Assembly: GCA_015231825.1 (NCBI GenBank)
Contig: JADGAV010000029.1
Span: 1 to 62,705, forward strand
Origin: SAR324 cluster bacterium
GTDB lineage: Bacteria; SAR324; NAC60-12
Direction: 5' to 3'
Length of the DNA: 62,705 bases
Shown: positions 1 through 8,664 of the stretch, in pieces
Layout: each line of letters begins with the position of its first letter
Position numbering within the stretch: the stretch's first letter is position 1
Notes under the pieces: generated by a model
What the model saw: the letters and a program-made list of their open reading frames with translations, nothing else
Told to the model about the DNA's origin: nothing
Database searches by the model: none
Made by a program: the position numbers and the translations under genes

Positions 1-102
1 GGGCAGGCTTTAGAAAGTTTGACCGGGCTTAATGTTAGGCCTGCACCGCTTATAACAAAGCAAGCGGGTATCGAGCCGATGCTTTGCAAGAAAACGGGTG
101 CA

Positions 103-1740
103 TTACTGAGGGGCCCGGAGATATTTTTCCGGGGCGCGGATCGGGCCATCCAGGGTCTTGAGGAAATCTTCAATTTGTGCAAATTCTGCTCCGCTCATGT
201 TGAGCCGCTGCAGCTCTGTTTTTCCAATGGCAGAAGGAGGCACATCCCTGTATTGCCAAATGACATCTTCCAAAGTTTGGAATTGTCCTGCATGCATGTA
301 GGGTGCAGTTTTCGATAAAAATCGCAGAGTCGGTGTCTTGAATGCGCCGATCAGTTCCTTTCCTTCATGTTTTGCAAATCGCAGTTCAGCACAGAAAGCT
401 TCCCCTGGCCCCGGAGAATGCTTCCCCGAAACATCACTGAACCGACTCTGACAATTGCTTTCATCAGAAAGTGCCGCCAAAACACCCGAGGCACGTCCCT
501 GCTCCGATTCATTTTCACCGAGCAGATGGGATCCGATATTGTGAAAATGATGGTCGGTGAACATCGGTCCGTTATGACAGCGGATGCATTGACCCTGGTT
601 TTCTGAAATGAATACCTTGAGTCCTGCAATTTCCTCCATACTGAGCTGATCTTCAGGGGGCGGGGTTCTGTTGTTCAGAATGGCTTCGACATAGCGGTCA
701 AATTTTGCCGGTGCTGGCAAGATGGTTCTTTCATAAGCGGCCAGTGCTTTGCCAAGGTTGACAAAGGCGCGTGTGATCTCTTCCTGATTTTCCGGTTCAG
801 GCAACGCTCCAAACAAATCCTGGTAGCGACGACGATAGTCCTGATCTTCCAGAAGAACGGCGATGATCTCGCTACGGCTGCTGCCGTGCTCGAGCGGATT
901 CTCCAAGGGGCCGAGGGCCTGGGACCAGAGGCTGTCTTTGCGGCCATCCCAAAATAGCCATGGAGAATAGGCACTGCCGATGATGGTCGGGGTATTCCGT
1001 TTGCTAGGACCAAGCCCCCGTGCCAACGGCTGTCCATCAGTGAAGGCAAGGGAGGGAATATGGCAGTTGGCGCATGCAATGCTCCCATCCCCGCTCAAAC
1101 GCCTGTCAAAAAAGAGACGGTGGCCAAAATCAGCCGCAAGCTCATTGTCAGAATACTGGTTGCTGGGATCCGGAGGGGGATTTGAAAGAGTGCTGATCCT
1201 TAGAGAGTCCAATATGATTCGCTCATCTTCTGTCCAACCGTCATGCCAATCTGCCCAAACCTGCACATCAACTGGAATTTCAAAGATGATCTGGTCCTGA
1301 GCGCGGGGCGTCTGAACTGCCAGCTTCAGGAGCCAGTCGCCTTGACGGTCAAATTTGATCCCCTCGATGAGGAAAGCGCCGTTATTGTCTTTTTTGGAAA
1401 CTCTCGGAATGGTAGGCAGGGAATGCGATTGAGAGGCAACTGCCCCTGAAACTCCGATTTGAGCCTCTTTCACGGGAGTACCGCTTTTTTCGGTGAGCTG
1501 CAAATGCCAGGAAATGATTGTGTTGAACGCCGTCTTTTGACCGAAACCCTTCAATGACCCGCGAAACAGACCCTTTTGAGATTCTGCATGAAGGGAAATG
1601 CTGTCAGCCTTATCTTCAAGCAGCCCTGAGTCTCCAGGGTCCCTTTTTTCATCGGCTTCCACTGCTGGATCTCCAACGAAAAGGCCGATTAAACTTGCAA
1701 AAAAAAGTAAAATTAAGAAACGATGGAAAGCAAACTTCAT
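103..1740 (-). CDS. Di-heme cytochrome c peroxidase/MauG-family protein
   Basis: Predicted exported di-heme c-type cytochrome of the bacterial cytochrome c peroxidase/MauG family, which reduces peroxide or oxidises a partner in the periplasm. The two heme motifs are CANCH (near residue 224) and CIRCH (near residue 386), in a typical CCP fold with an FWDGR stretch between them. A hydrophobic signal segment follows the start. Residues about 50-165 form an extra N-terminal beta-rich region, possibly YtkA/FixH-like, that standard CCPs lack. The ATG at 1740 (545 aa) is preferred over upstream in-frame codons because the signal peptide then starts at the N-terminus. The gene is divergent from the small flavin-type oxidase. 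The family call is firm; the substrate is unknown. Confidence 0.85.
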   Translation of the reverse strand: MKFAFHRFLILLFFASLIGLFVGDPAVEADEKRDPGDSGLLEDKADSISLHAESQKGLFRGSLKGFGQKTAFNTIISWHLQLTEKSGTPVKEAQIGVSGAVASQSHSLPTIPRVSKKDNNGAFLIEGIKFDRQGDWLLKLAVQTPRAQDQIIFEIPVDVQVWADWHDGWTEDERIILDSLRISTLSNPPPDPSNQYSDNELAADFGHRLFFDRRLSGDGSIACANCHIPSLAFTDGQPLARGLGPSKRNTPTIIGSAYSPWLFWDGRKDSLWSQALGPLENPLEHGSSRSEIIAVLLEDQDYRRRYQDLFGALPEPENQEEITRAFVNLGKALAAYERTILPAPAKFDRYVEAILNNRTPPPEDQLSMEEIAGLKVFISENQGQCIRCHNGPMFTDHHFHNIGSHLLGENESEQGRASGVLAALSDESNCQSRFSDVSGKHSPGPGEAFCAELRFAKHEGKELIGAFKTPTLRFLSKTAPYMHAGQFQTLEDVIWQYRDVPPSAIGKTELQRLNMSGAEFAQIEDFLKTLDGPIRAPEKYLRAPQ

Positions 1741-1934
1741 AAGCATTCTCGGATGCACGAGACCTGACTCGTCAATCAAAGTTCAAGTGCTACGGTAACA
1801 CCTGAAAATCGGGGTGTAAAGCCATTTTAAGGGTATATTTTTCTTTTTTTCTAAATGCCCCTCGGCAACTATTGAGAGGGAATGGATTCTCTCAGAAGAT
1901 TTTTTTCGTCAACCATCAAATACACGGAAAGAAA

Positions 1935-2363
1935 ATGAAATTCACGATGACAAAAGATGAAAGAGAACAATTTCTGGCAGAACCTCATGTGGGCATAGTC
2001 TGTGTTTCAGAAGCAGGACGCGGCCCGCTCGCTGTTCCGGTCTGGTACATCTACCAACCTGGCAGGGACTTGTGGTTTTTAACCTCCAGAAATTCGAAAA
2101 AGGCAAAACTGATGCAGGAAACAGATCGAATCAGCTTGTGTGTGCAGACCTACACACCGCCCTACCAGTACCTGACGGTTGAGGGTCCATTCAGCATTCT
2201 GGACACGGTTGAAAATGAGCATCATTTGGAGATGGCATGCCGCTACCTTGGCGAGGACGAGGGAAAAGTCTATGTCGAAACTGAAAAAAATCTTGCCGAT
2301 ATCAGGGTTTCAATGCACCCGGAACATTGGCTCAGTGCAGACTACAGCAAAGAATCGGCCTAG
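1935..2363 (+). CDS. Pyridoxamine 5'-phosphate oxidase-like (split-barrel flavin) protein
   Basis: Small split-barrel protein (142 aa) of the PNPOx-like/F420-or-FMN-binding superfamily. It shows the typical pattern: an N-terminal helix, then strands with VPVWYI, LWFLTSR and a KAKLM basic patch, then the VEGPFSI strand. The substrate cannot be told from sequence; members include heme- and flavin-handling oxidoreductases. The ATG at 1935 is chosen because GGAAAG lies just upstream and the residues before it look like leader. It precedes the formate dehydrogenase genes by about 120 bp on the same strand, but a functional link is not shown. Confidence 0.75.
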   Translation: MKFTMTKDEREQFLAEPHVGIVCVSEAGRGPLAVPVWYIYQPGRDLWFLTSRNSKKAKLMQETDRISLCVQTYTPPYQYLTVEGPFSILDTVENEHHLEMACRYLGEDEGKVYVETEKNLADIRVSMHPEHWLSADYSKESA

Positions 2364-2396
2364 ACCATCCCTCGGGAAAAGTCAAAAAAATTGTCG

Positions 2397-2425
2397 TTTA
2401 CTTGCTCAGGTTTAGGTGTTATTCT
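2397..2425 (+). promoter_or_regulatory. Candidate sigma70-type promoter for fdh operon
   Basis: TTTACT and TATTCT are separated by exactly 17 bases, each matching the -35/-10 consensus at four of six positions. The site lies in the gap between the PNPOx-like gene and fdhA, about 60 bases before the fdhA start. This is a weak match and could be chance. Confidence 0.25.
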
Positions 2426-2482
2426 TTGCCCTGATTTTTGATGTGTATGATCAACGGAACAAGCGTGATTCAGGGAGCTCTC

Positions 2483-4729
2483 ATGAAAGCCGACAAAGTT
2501 GTCAAATCCACCTGTCCCTATTGCGGAGTGGGATGCCAGGTCTTATTGAATGTCAAAGAAGATCGAATTTTTCGGGTTGATGCCCCTTTTGACGAGGCTC
2601 CGAATTTTGGACGCTTGTGCGTCAAGGGAAGATTCGGCACCGACTATGTACACCATTCAGGCCGTTTGAAAACCCCCCTGATCCGCAAAACGCCACAATC
2701 TCCCGGCAATCGCACCAGGGCAGATTCTTTAGAGGACTGGCGGGAAGCGAGCTGGGATGAGGCGATGGAGATGGTCGTCACACGGCTGTTGGATCTGCGC
2801 TGGCGGTATGGAGCGGACAGCATCACCACCAATGTCTGCGCCAAAGCGACCAATGAGGACAATTATCTGATGATGAAGTATTTCCGCAGCATCATCGGCA
2901 CCAACAATGTGGACCACTGCACCCGGCTTTGTCATGCCGGCAGCGTGGCCGCGCTGCAACTGGCTATCAATTCCAGTGCCATGAGCAACTCCATCGCGGA
3001 GATGAAGGATCTGGAATGCTTCATCATCACCGGGTCCAATACAGCCGACAATCATCCGGTGATCAGCACCTTTCTCAAACAGGCCATCACCCAAAATGGA
3101 GCAAAGCTGATCGTCATTGACCCGCGACGTACCGAAATGTGCGAGTTTGCAGAACTCCATCTGCAGCAGAATCCTGAAACCGATACCGCCCTCTTCAACG
3201 CAATGGCGCATGTGGTGGTCAAAGAAAAACTATATGACAAAGAATTTGTTGAAGAACGGACCGAAGGGTTTTCGGACTACATCAAAAGCCTTGAAGAAAA
3301 AACTCCTGAATGGGCAGAACGGATCACCGGTGTTCCGGCCGACGGCATTCGTCAAGCCGCCCGCATGTATGCAAACGCCAAAGCGGCGGCTATCTATTGG
3401 GGGATGGGAATCAGTCAGAGCGTTCACGGCACCGACAACGCCCTGACCCTGATCAACCTGGCCCTTCTCTGCGGACAGATTGGACGCCCCGGGACGGGAC
3501 TGAACCCTCTGCGCGGGCAAAACAATGTGCAGGGCTGTTCTGATTCGGGAGGAATGCCCAATGTCTATACCGCGTATCAAAAACTGACGGAGCCGGCAAT
3601 CCGGCAAAAATTCGAAAAAGCCTGGCACTCTTCACTGCCCACGGAACCGGGATTGACGACGACAGAAATGGTGGACGAAATTCTTACCGGTTCCGTCAAA
3701 GGGTGGTACGTGATGGGGGAAAATCCGCTGATGAGTGAACCCAACCTGAATCATGCCCGCCAGGCCGTTGAGCAGCTGGAGTTTTATGTGGCGCAGGACA
3801 TATTTTTCAATGAAACGAATGTCTATGCCGATGTGATCCTCCCTTCGGCGGCATTTGCAGAAAAAGAAGGCACCTTCACCAATTCAGACCGCCGCGTCCA
3901 GCGAGTGCGTCAGGCGATCAATCCTCCCGGAGAAGCTCGACCGGATTGGATGATTGTCCGGGAAATTGCCAAAAGGACCCTCAACGCAATCAGCAGGGAA
4001 GCCGACAAACACCCTGATGCACCCACCCGTGAACTGGACCGGACCATCCAGCGCAATGCAGAAAAAATGCTCGCCAATTGGGATTATTCCCATCCCAACG
4101 AAATCTGGGATGAAATGCGGGCAGTCACGGATCCCTTTTTCGGCATCACTTATGAGCGCCTGGAAAAAGAAGGCGGGGTGCACTGGCCCTGCCCCTCCCT
4201 GGAGCATCCGGGTTCACCCTATCTCTTTGAAGATGATTTTCCCAGCGGACGCGGGAAGTTTTTTACGGTGGAGTACACCAACGACAGCGAGATGGTGGAT
4301 GAAGAATACCCGTTGTTTCTCAGTACGGGGCGCTTGCTGTACCACTGGCATGGCGGAACAATGACCCGGGCCTCGTCCCTCGACCAAATCTGGCCGGAGT
4401 GCACCGTGGAGATGCACCCCAATGATGCCGCCAAATATAATTTTGAGATGGGAGATTGGGTGGATGTTTCCAGCCGACGGGGAATCATCACCGCCCGACT
4501 GCTGGTGACCAAACGTTCCCCTGAAGGTGCCATTTTCATTCCATTCCACTTTGCCGAAGCGGCGGCCAACACCTTGACTAACAATCTGATCGATCCCCGT
4601 GCCAAAATTCCGGATTATAAAATTTGCGCGGTGAAAGTGGTCCCGGCAGAATCCGTGCCGACGCATAGGGAAGGATCCCATATCCCCCTGGAAGACCGGG
4701 GAGCCATCAAGGATACGGTCCCCGGGTGA
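2483..4729 (+). CDS. fdhA: Formate dehydrogenase catalytic (molybdopterin) subunit, Cys form
   Basis: Mo/W-bis-MGD catalytic subunit, oxidising formate to CO2 in the cytoplasm. The N-terminus (748 aa from ATG 2483, preceded by AGGGAG) carries the [4Fe-4S] motif C11-x2-C14-x3-C18-x27-C46 followed by Lys48. The metal ligand lies in the VDHCTRLCH stretch, where C150 (TGT at 2930) takes the place of selenocysteine and is followed by the conserved His151. The C-terminal molydopterin-dinucleotide domain is present (STGRLLYHWH). Unlike FdsA/Fdh1A-type alpha subunits, there is no N-terminal NuoG-like ferredoxin region; that module is encoded separately at 6960-7613. It is the first gene of a three-gene operon with the diaphorase fusion. 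Formate is the best substrate call given fhs and frc nearby. Confidence 0.9.
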   Translation: MKADKVVKSTCPYCGVGCQVLLNVKEDRIFRVDAPFDEAPNFGRLCVKGRFGTDYVHHSGRLKTPLIRKTPQSPGNRTRADSLEDWREASWDEAMEMVVTRLLDLRWRYGADSITTNVCAKATNEDNYLMMKYFRSIIGTNNVDHCTRLCHAGSVAALQLAINSSAMSNSIAEMKDLECFIITGSNTADNHPVISTFLKQAITQNGAKLIVIDPRRTEMCEFAELHLQQNPETDTALFNAMAHVVVKEKLYDKEFVEERTEGFSDYIKSLEEKTPEWAERITGVPADGIRQAARMYANAKAAAIYWGMGISQSVHGTDNALTLINLALLCGQIGRPGTGLNPLRGQNNVQGCSDSGGMPNVYTAYQKLTEPAIRQKFEKAWHSSLPTEPGLTTTEMVDEILTGSVKGWYVMGENPLMSEPNLNHARQAVEQLEFYVAQDIFFNETNVYADVILPSAAFAEKEGTFTNSDRRVQRVRQAINPPGEARPDWMIVREIAKRTLNAISREADKHPDAPTRELDRTIQRNAEKMLANWDYSHPNEIWDEMRAVTDPFFGITYERLEKEGGVHWPCPSLEHPGSPYLFEDDFPSGRGKFFTVEYTNDSEMVDEEYPLFLSTGRLLYHWHGGTMTRASSLDQIWPECTVEMHPNDAAKYNFEMGDWVDVSSRRGIITARLLVTKRSPEGAIFIPFHFAEAAANTLTNNLIDPRAKIPDYKICAVKVVPAESVPTHREGSHIPLEDRGAIKDTVPG

Positions 4730-4793
4730 AAAACGGTCCCCGGCAGAATTGTGCAACCTTTGACAACAACCAACAGGGAAAGGCCCGACAGGA

Positions 4794-6914
4794 ATGAGCA
4801 GCTTGAATCAGTTCGCCAACGATATCCGTGAAAATCAAATCAGCCGCGCCGCGTTGTTTTGGTTACGCGTCTTTGTGCAGCATGCACAGAACAATGTTCT
4901 CCGTTCTGATCTCTGGATCAAAACGGGAATGGAAGAAGGAGCTGTCATCTCGGGCCTGAACGCCGCAGATCCTGCTGCGAGGGTAGCTTTGCTGAGCAAT
5001 TACGATTTTTTCAAAGCCGTGCGGCTCAAAGATCAAAAATCGTTTTCCGGAAAAGAATTGGACTCTCTGGACTGGAACCGAAAATACGACCTTTCCCTGC
5101 TGCCCCATGTTCTTGAAAGTGATGATGCCATCGAAACGCGGCTTGAAGCCCTCTGGCAGGAAATCGGTGCGGTATCTCCGCAGGACAGGGCATTTGAAGC
5201 AGTGCTGGAAAACCGAGCTTCCATCTGGGGAGAAAACATTCCGGGCCGTTCGCTTCTTCCCGAAATTCTGCATGAAGCCCAGTCCATTTATGACGGCTGG
5301 CTTTCCACTCCCGTCCTGAAGCGAATTTCCCGTGCGCTCAAGCTGCCGCTCTCTGATATTTATGGAGTGACCGAATTTTTCACGATGTATTACACCCAAC
5401 CGGTGGGTAAAAAAATCATTCGAATCTGTGAAGACAGCGCCTGCACGATGAGGGGTTCTCAAGAAATCCAGAAATCCCTCTGCAAAAACCTGAAGATCAA
5501 TCCGGGCGAGACCACGGAAGACGGAGAATACACCATCGAGCCCATCCGCTGTCTCGGACTCTGCGACCACGCACCGGCGGCCCTGGTGAACAATACTCGC
5601 CATTTTGAGCTTTCACTGGACAAAACAGATGCCCTGCTGGCGAACACGCCGGATCATCCGCAGACCCGAAATAAAATCGGCGGAATGGTCAAGATTGCTC
5701 TCTCAAATATCAACACGATCGATCCCGGAAGTTTTGAAGACTATCAGGAGCAGGGGGGACTGGCGGCATTAAAAAAGACGCTCCAGCAGCTCACTCCAGA
5801 GGATGTGATTGAATCCGTCAAGGCCAGCAAGCTGGTGGGACGCGGCGGGGCCGCTTTTCCCACGGGAATGAAATGGCAATTCACAGCAGGAAATCCACCG
5901 GGCCCGCGTTATGTGATCTGCAATGCAGATGAAAGTGAAGTCGGTGCGTTCAAAGATCGGGTGCTGCTGGACGGCGACCCCTTCCGCATCATCGAAGGAC
6001 TGCTGATTGCCTGCTACGCGGTGGGGGCGGAACAGGGTTTTATTTATATCCGGGGGGAACACCGTCCCAGCTACGAACGATTTGTCCATGCCGCTGCTGT
6101 GATGAAAGAAGCTGGCTGGCTGGGGACGGGCATCGGCGGGACTGACTTCAACTGCCATATTGCTGTCCGGCGCGGTGCAGGAGCTTACATCTGCGGTGAA
6201 GAAACTGCGCTGATGGAAGCGCTTGAAGGCAAGCGCGGATTTCCCCGCCTGCGGCCACCTTTTCCGACCACCCACGGATTGTGGGGCAAACCGACCGTGA
6301 TCAACAACGTCGAGACGCTGGCAAAAATTCCATCTATTATCATTCATGGAGGGGCATGGTACGCGGCACTGGGGACGGCAGAGTCGGCAGGAACCAAGCT
6401 TTTTTCTGTCAGTGGATCGATTCAGCGTCCTGGCGTTTATGAAGTTCCCTTTGGGGTACCGCTTCGTCACCTGATTTACGATCTGGCAGGAGGCATCGCC
6501 CCGGGACGGGAGCTGCAGGCCATTCTTACCGGGGGAGCCGCGGGGACATTTCTAAAACCAGAACATCTGGACACCCCGATTTCCTATGAAGCGTTCAAAC
6601 CCATCCAGGGAACGATCGGAGCCGGAACCATGATCGTTTTTGATGACCAGGTGGACCTGCGCCATATTCTGGCGGACATCAGTGGATTTTTCGCTCATGA
6701 AAGCTGCGGGAAGTGTTATCCCTGCCAAATAGGGAGTCAGCGCCAGGCTGAAATCCTCGAACGAATTAAACAAGGCCGAGGACTTGCGGAAGATTCCGAA
6801 ACCTTACTTGAATTGGCTCAGGTCATGGCGGATACCAGCATTTGCGGTCTCGGTCAGTCGGCAGGCTGGGCAACGGTTGATGCCATCAAACGCTGGCCGA
6901 ATCTGCTCAAGTAA
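4794..6914 (+). CDS. fdhB: NAD-linked formate dehydrogenase diaphorase subunit, NuoE-NuoF fusion
   Basis: Fusion of a NuoE-like thioredoxin-fold [2Fe-2S] domain (about residues 130-290, cysteines in CEDSAC and CLGLC) with a NuoF-like flavoprotein (about 320-706). The NuoF part shows the FMN site GRGGAAFPTG, the NADH-binding RRGAGAYICGEET and the [4Fe-4S] cluster motif CGKCYPC with a later Cys in SICGLGQ. It should pass electrons from FdhA to NAD+. Residues 1 to about 125 are an extension I do not recognise; it makes the protein longer (706 aa) than usual NuoE-NuoF fusions. It starts 64 bases after fdhA stops. AGGGAAAGG lies about 10 bases before the ATG. Confidence 0.9.
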   Translation: MSSLNQFANDIRENQISRAALFWLRVFVQHAQNNVLRSDLWIKTGMEEGAVISGLNAADPAARVALLSNYDFFKAVRLKDQKSFSGKELDSLDWNRKYDLSLLPHVLESDDAIETRLEALWQEIGAVSPQDRAFEAVLENRASIWGENIPGRSLLPEILHEAQSIYDGWLSTPVLKRISRALKLPLSDIYGVTEFFTMYYTQPVGKKIIRICEDSACTMRGSQEIQKSLCKNLKINPGETTEDGEYTIEPIRCLGLCDHAPAALVNNTRHFELSLDKTDALLANTPDHPQTRNKIGGMVKIALSNINTIDPGSFEDYQEQGGLAALKKTLQQLTPEDVIESVKASKLVGRGGAAFPTGMKWQFTAGNPPGPRYVICNADESEVGAFKDRVLLDGDPFRIIEGLLIACYAVGAEQGFIYIRGEHRPSYERFVHAAAVMKEAGWLGTGIGGTDFNCHIAVRRGAGAYICGEETALMEALEGKRGFPRLRPPFPTTHGLWGKPTVINNVETLAKIPSIIIHGGAWYAALGTAESAGTKLFSVSGSIQRPGVYEVPFGVPLRHLIYDLAGGIAPGRELQAILTGGAAGTFLKPEHLDTPISYEAFKPIQGTIGAGTMIVFDDQVDLRHILADISGFFAHESCGKCYPCQIGSQRQAEILERIKQGRGLAEDSETLLELAQVMADTSICGLGQSAGWATVDAIKRWPNLLK

Positions 6915-6959
6915 ATCAACTGCATTGGGAAATCCAAAAAAAGAACGAAGGTAATTTTG

Positions 6960-7613
6960 ATGAAAAACTCTGTGACTCTCACCATTGACAGCCAAAACGT
7001 GACGGTCCCCGAAGGGACCAGCATTGCCGATGCTGCCGAAAGCATCGGTATTAAAATCCCGACCATCTGCTACCATCCCTCGCTGACTCCGCCGGCCATT
7101 TGCCGGGTCTGTACTGTGGAAGTGGAAGGTCAGCGGACGCTGCAGCCGGCATGTGTGGTTCCGGTCGGCGAAGGGATGCATGTCAAAACAGATACGGATC
7201 GGGTCAAAACAGCGCGCAAGGTCATTTTGGAACTGCTGGCCTCCACTGTCAACCTGGAGGAAGCACCTGAAATTCAGGAGCAAATCGACGAGACCGGTGC
7301 AGATACTGAGCGTTTTGAAGGAGGCGTCAAGCGTCATTTTGAGGTCAAGGAGGACAATCCTTTTTATATTCGTGACTATGCTCAGTGCATCATGTGCTGG
7401 CGCTGCATTCAGGTGTGTGCCGACGACGTGCAGAACACTTATGCACTGACCTGGGGAAAACGGGGACTGGAAAGTCACGTTGCAACTTTTCTGGATGAAG
7501 CGATGCCAAACACGACCTGCGTCTTTTGTGGAAATTGCGTGGGAATCTGTCCGACCGGGGCACTCAAGGGACTGATTGAATACCGGTCCGAGCAGAAAAA
7601 AGAACAGGAATGA
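6960..7613 (+). CDS. Ferredoxin-type electron-transfer subunit (HoxU/NuoG N-terminal-like)
   Basis: A 217-residue iron-sulfur protein. It has an N-terminal plant-type [2Fe-2S] domain (C37, C48, C51, C65), a NuoG-like linker, then two [4Fe-4S] motifs, [11 protein letters not shown] and [12 protein letters not shown]. This corresponds to the N-terminal third of NuoG or FdsA, or to HoxU, here as a separate polypeptide. It probably bridges FdhA and the NuoE-F fusion. The start is the ATG at 6960 with GAAGGT eight bases upstream; a TTG immediately before it is less likely. Its TGA directly abuts the TCA that is the reverse-strand stop of the GntR regulator, so the two genes are tail-to-tail with no gap. 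Confidence 0.88.
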   Translation: MKNSVTLTIDSQNVTVPEGTSIADAAESIGIKIPTICYHPSLTPPAICRVCTVEVEGQRTLQPACVVPVGEGMHVKTDTDRVKTARKVILELLASTVNLEEAPEIQEQIDETGADTERFEGGVKRHFEVKEDNPFYIRDYAQCIMCWRCIQVCADDVQNTYALTWGKRGLESHVATFLDEAMPNTTCVFCGNCVGICPTGALKGLIEYRSEQKKEQE

Positions 7614-8324
7614 TCAATTTTTGTTTTTCAGCTTTTTTGAACCGCCAAATAATTTTTTTTCAATATCTTCAATATGCTCGCGCATCGTCCTGACAGCGAG
7701 CTCCCTGTCTCTTTCCTTGATGGCGCTCAGAATTTTTTTATGGTAAATCAGCGACTTCTGCGGTCTTTCCTTCACCTGAAGATAACTGTCCCGACTATGG
7801 ACTAAAAACTCCATGATGGTGTTGACAACATGGAGAAGCATCGCATTTTTTGTTGCCTCTGCCAACGCGTAGTGGAACTTCTTGTCGGCATCGATTCCCG
7901 TATCGCCTCGCGCAATTTGTGCTTCCTGATTTTTTAGAATGTTCTCCATCTTGGCGATTTCCTCCGGGGTTGCTCTTTCCGCAGCCAGCAGGGCGAGTTG
8001 CGGTTCGATCAATCGACGCATCTCAAAAAGATCGATCTGATTGTCTTTTTCATTGAGAAGAATGCTTGCCAGGGGCTGCACCAGGGATTCGACAGGTTTG
8101 GGCGCAATATAAGTGCCATGCCCCTGCCGGATTTCAAGCAGGCCCTGGGACTCCAAAATGCGAAATGCCTCACGCACTGAAGTGCGGCTCACTCTGAAAG
8201 TTTCGGAAAGTTCCCGCTCCGTTGGAAGCTGATCTCCTGATTTGAGTTTGCCTTCGCTGATCAGATTTTTGATCTCGGTGACAATTTCCTCGTAGACCCT
8301 TGTTCCTTTGACTGGTTTAAACAA
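7614..8324 (-). CDS. GntR-family transcriptional regulator, FadR/FCD subfamily
   Basis: A 236-residue regulator. The winged helix (about residues 8-75, with [20 protein letters not shown] and the GHGTYI wing) precedes an all-helical FCD ligand domain with the usual Asp/His metal or ligand positions ([19 protein letters not shown]). This family commonly senses organic acids or acyl-CoAs and represses catabolic operons. It is transcribed opposite to both flanking C1 operons. A 25-bp palindrome sits just after the promoter of the next operon and is the likely operator. The start is TTG at 8324, supported by AGGAAG eight bases upstream. The effector (formate, oxalate or a hydroxyacid) is inference. 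Confidence 0.9.
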   Translation of the reverse strand: MFKPVKGTRVYEEIVTEIKNLISEGKLKSGDQLPTERELSETFRVSRTSVREAFRILESQGLLEIRQGHGTYIAPKPVESLVQPLASILLNEKDNQIDLFEMRRLIEPQLALLAAERATPEEIAKMENILKNQEAQIARGDTGIDADKKFHYALAEATKNAMLLHVVNTIMEFLVHSRDSYLQVKERPQKSLIYHKKILSAIKERDRELAVRTMREHIEDIEKKLFGGSKKLKNKN

Positions 8325-8505
8325 GACGGATCTTCCTTTCTAGTAGATTTTCAGACGGTCTCAAAAAGTTGGAATTCCAAAATTTGAGTTCATAAGCAAA
8401 ATGTCGTTCAAGACGTGTTTGGGCCCTGCATACCTGCTCTATAAAGGGCTCTGGACTGGCAGATATAGTGTAGAGAGAAAACGCTGAGAAATCAAACCTA
8501 TAAAC

Positions 8506-8533
8506 TTGACAATAATAAAACGGCGAATATATT
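8506..8533 (+). promoter_or_regulatory. Strong sigma70-type promoter of the lyase-frc-fhs operon
   Basis: A perfect -35 TTGACA (8506-8511) and a near-perfect -10 TATATT (8528-8533) are separated by 16 bases. Transcription would begin near 8540, about 125 bases before the lyase ATG. This is the clearest promoter in the window. Confidence 0.7.
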
Positions 8534-8543
8534 ATTGCCCGTT

Positions 8544-8568
8544 AATTGGTTGGACAACCAGACCAATT
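8544..8568. promoter_or_regulatory. Candidate GntR/FCD operator palindrome
   Basis: AATTGGT (8544-8550) and ACCAATT (8562-8568) form perfect inverted arms, with a second overlapping palindrome GGTTG-GA-CAACC at 8548-8559. The arms match the half sites known for PdhR-like FCD regulators (AATTGGT/ACCAATT), although the spacing here is longer. It lies at about +4 to +28 relative to the predicted start of transcription, a position where binding would block the promoter. Confidence 0.6.
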
Positions 8569-8664
8569 CGGATTAATTTATGAAAGAGAATCCGTTTTTT
8601 TTCAGCACCAGAGCAAAAGGGCCTCTAAGGAAATTTTTATTTGAAATTATTGGGAGACGTTGGA

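Noticed and set aside
19..318. 99-codon plus-strand frame at the left edge
   Set aside because: It is mostly antisense to the 3' end of the cytochrome peroxidase gene and shows no protein features.
2918..2932. Selenocysteine in FdhA
   Set aside because: The ligand position is a plain TGT codon (Cys150); there is no in-frame TGA.
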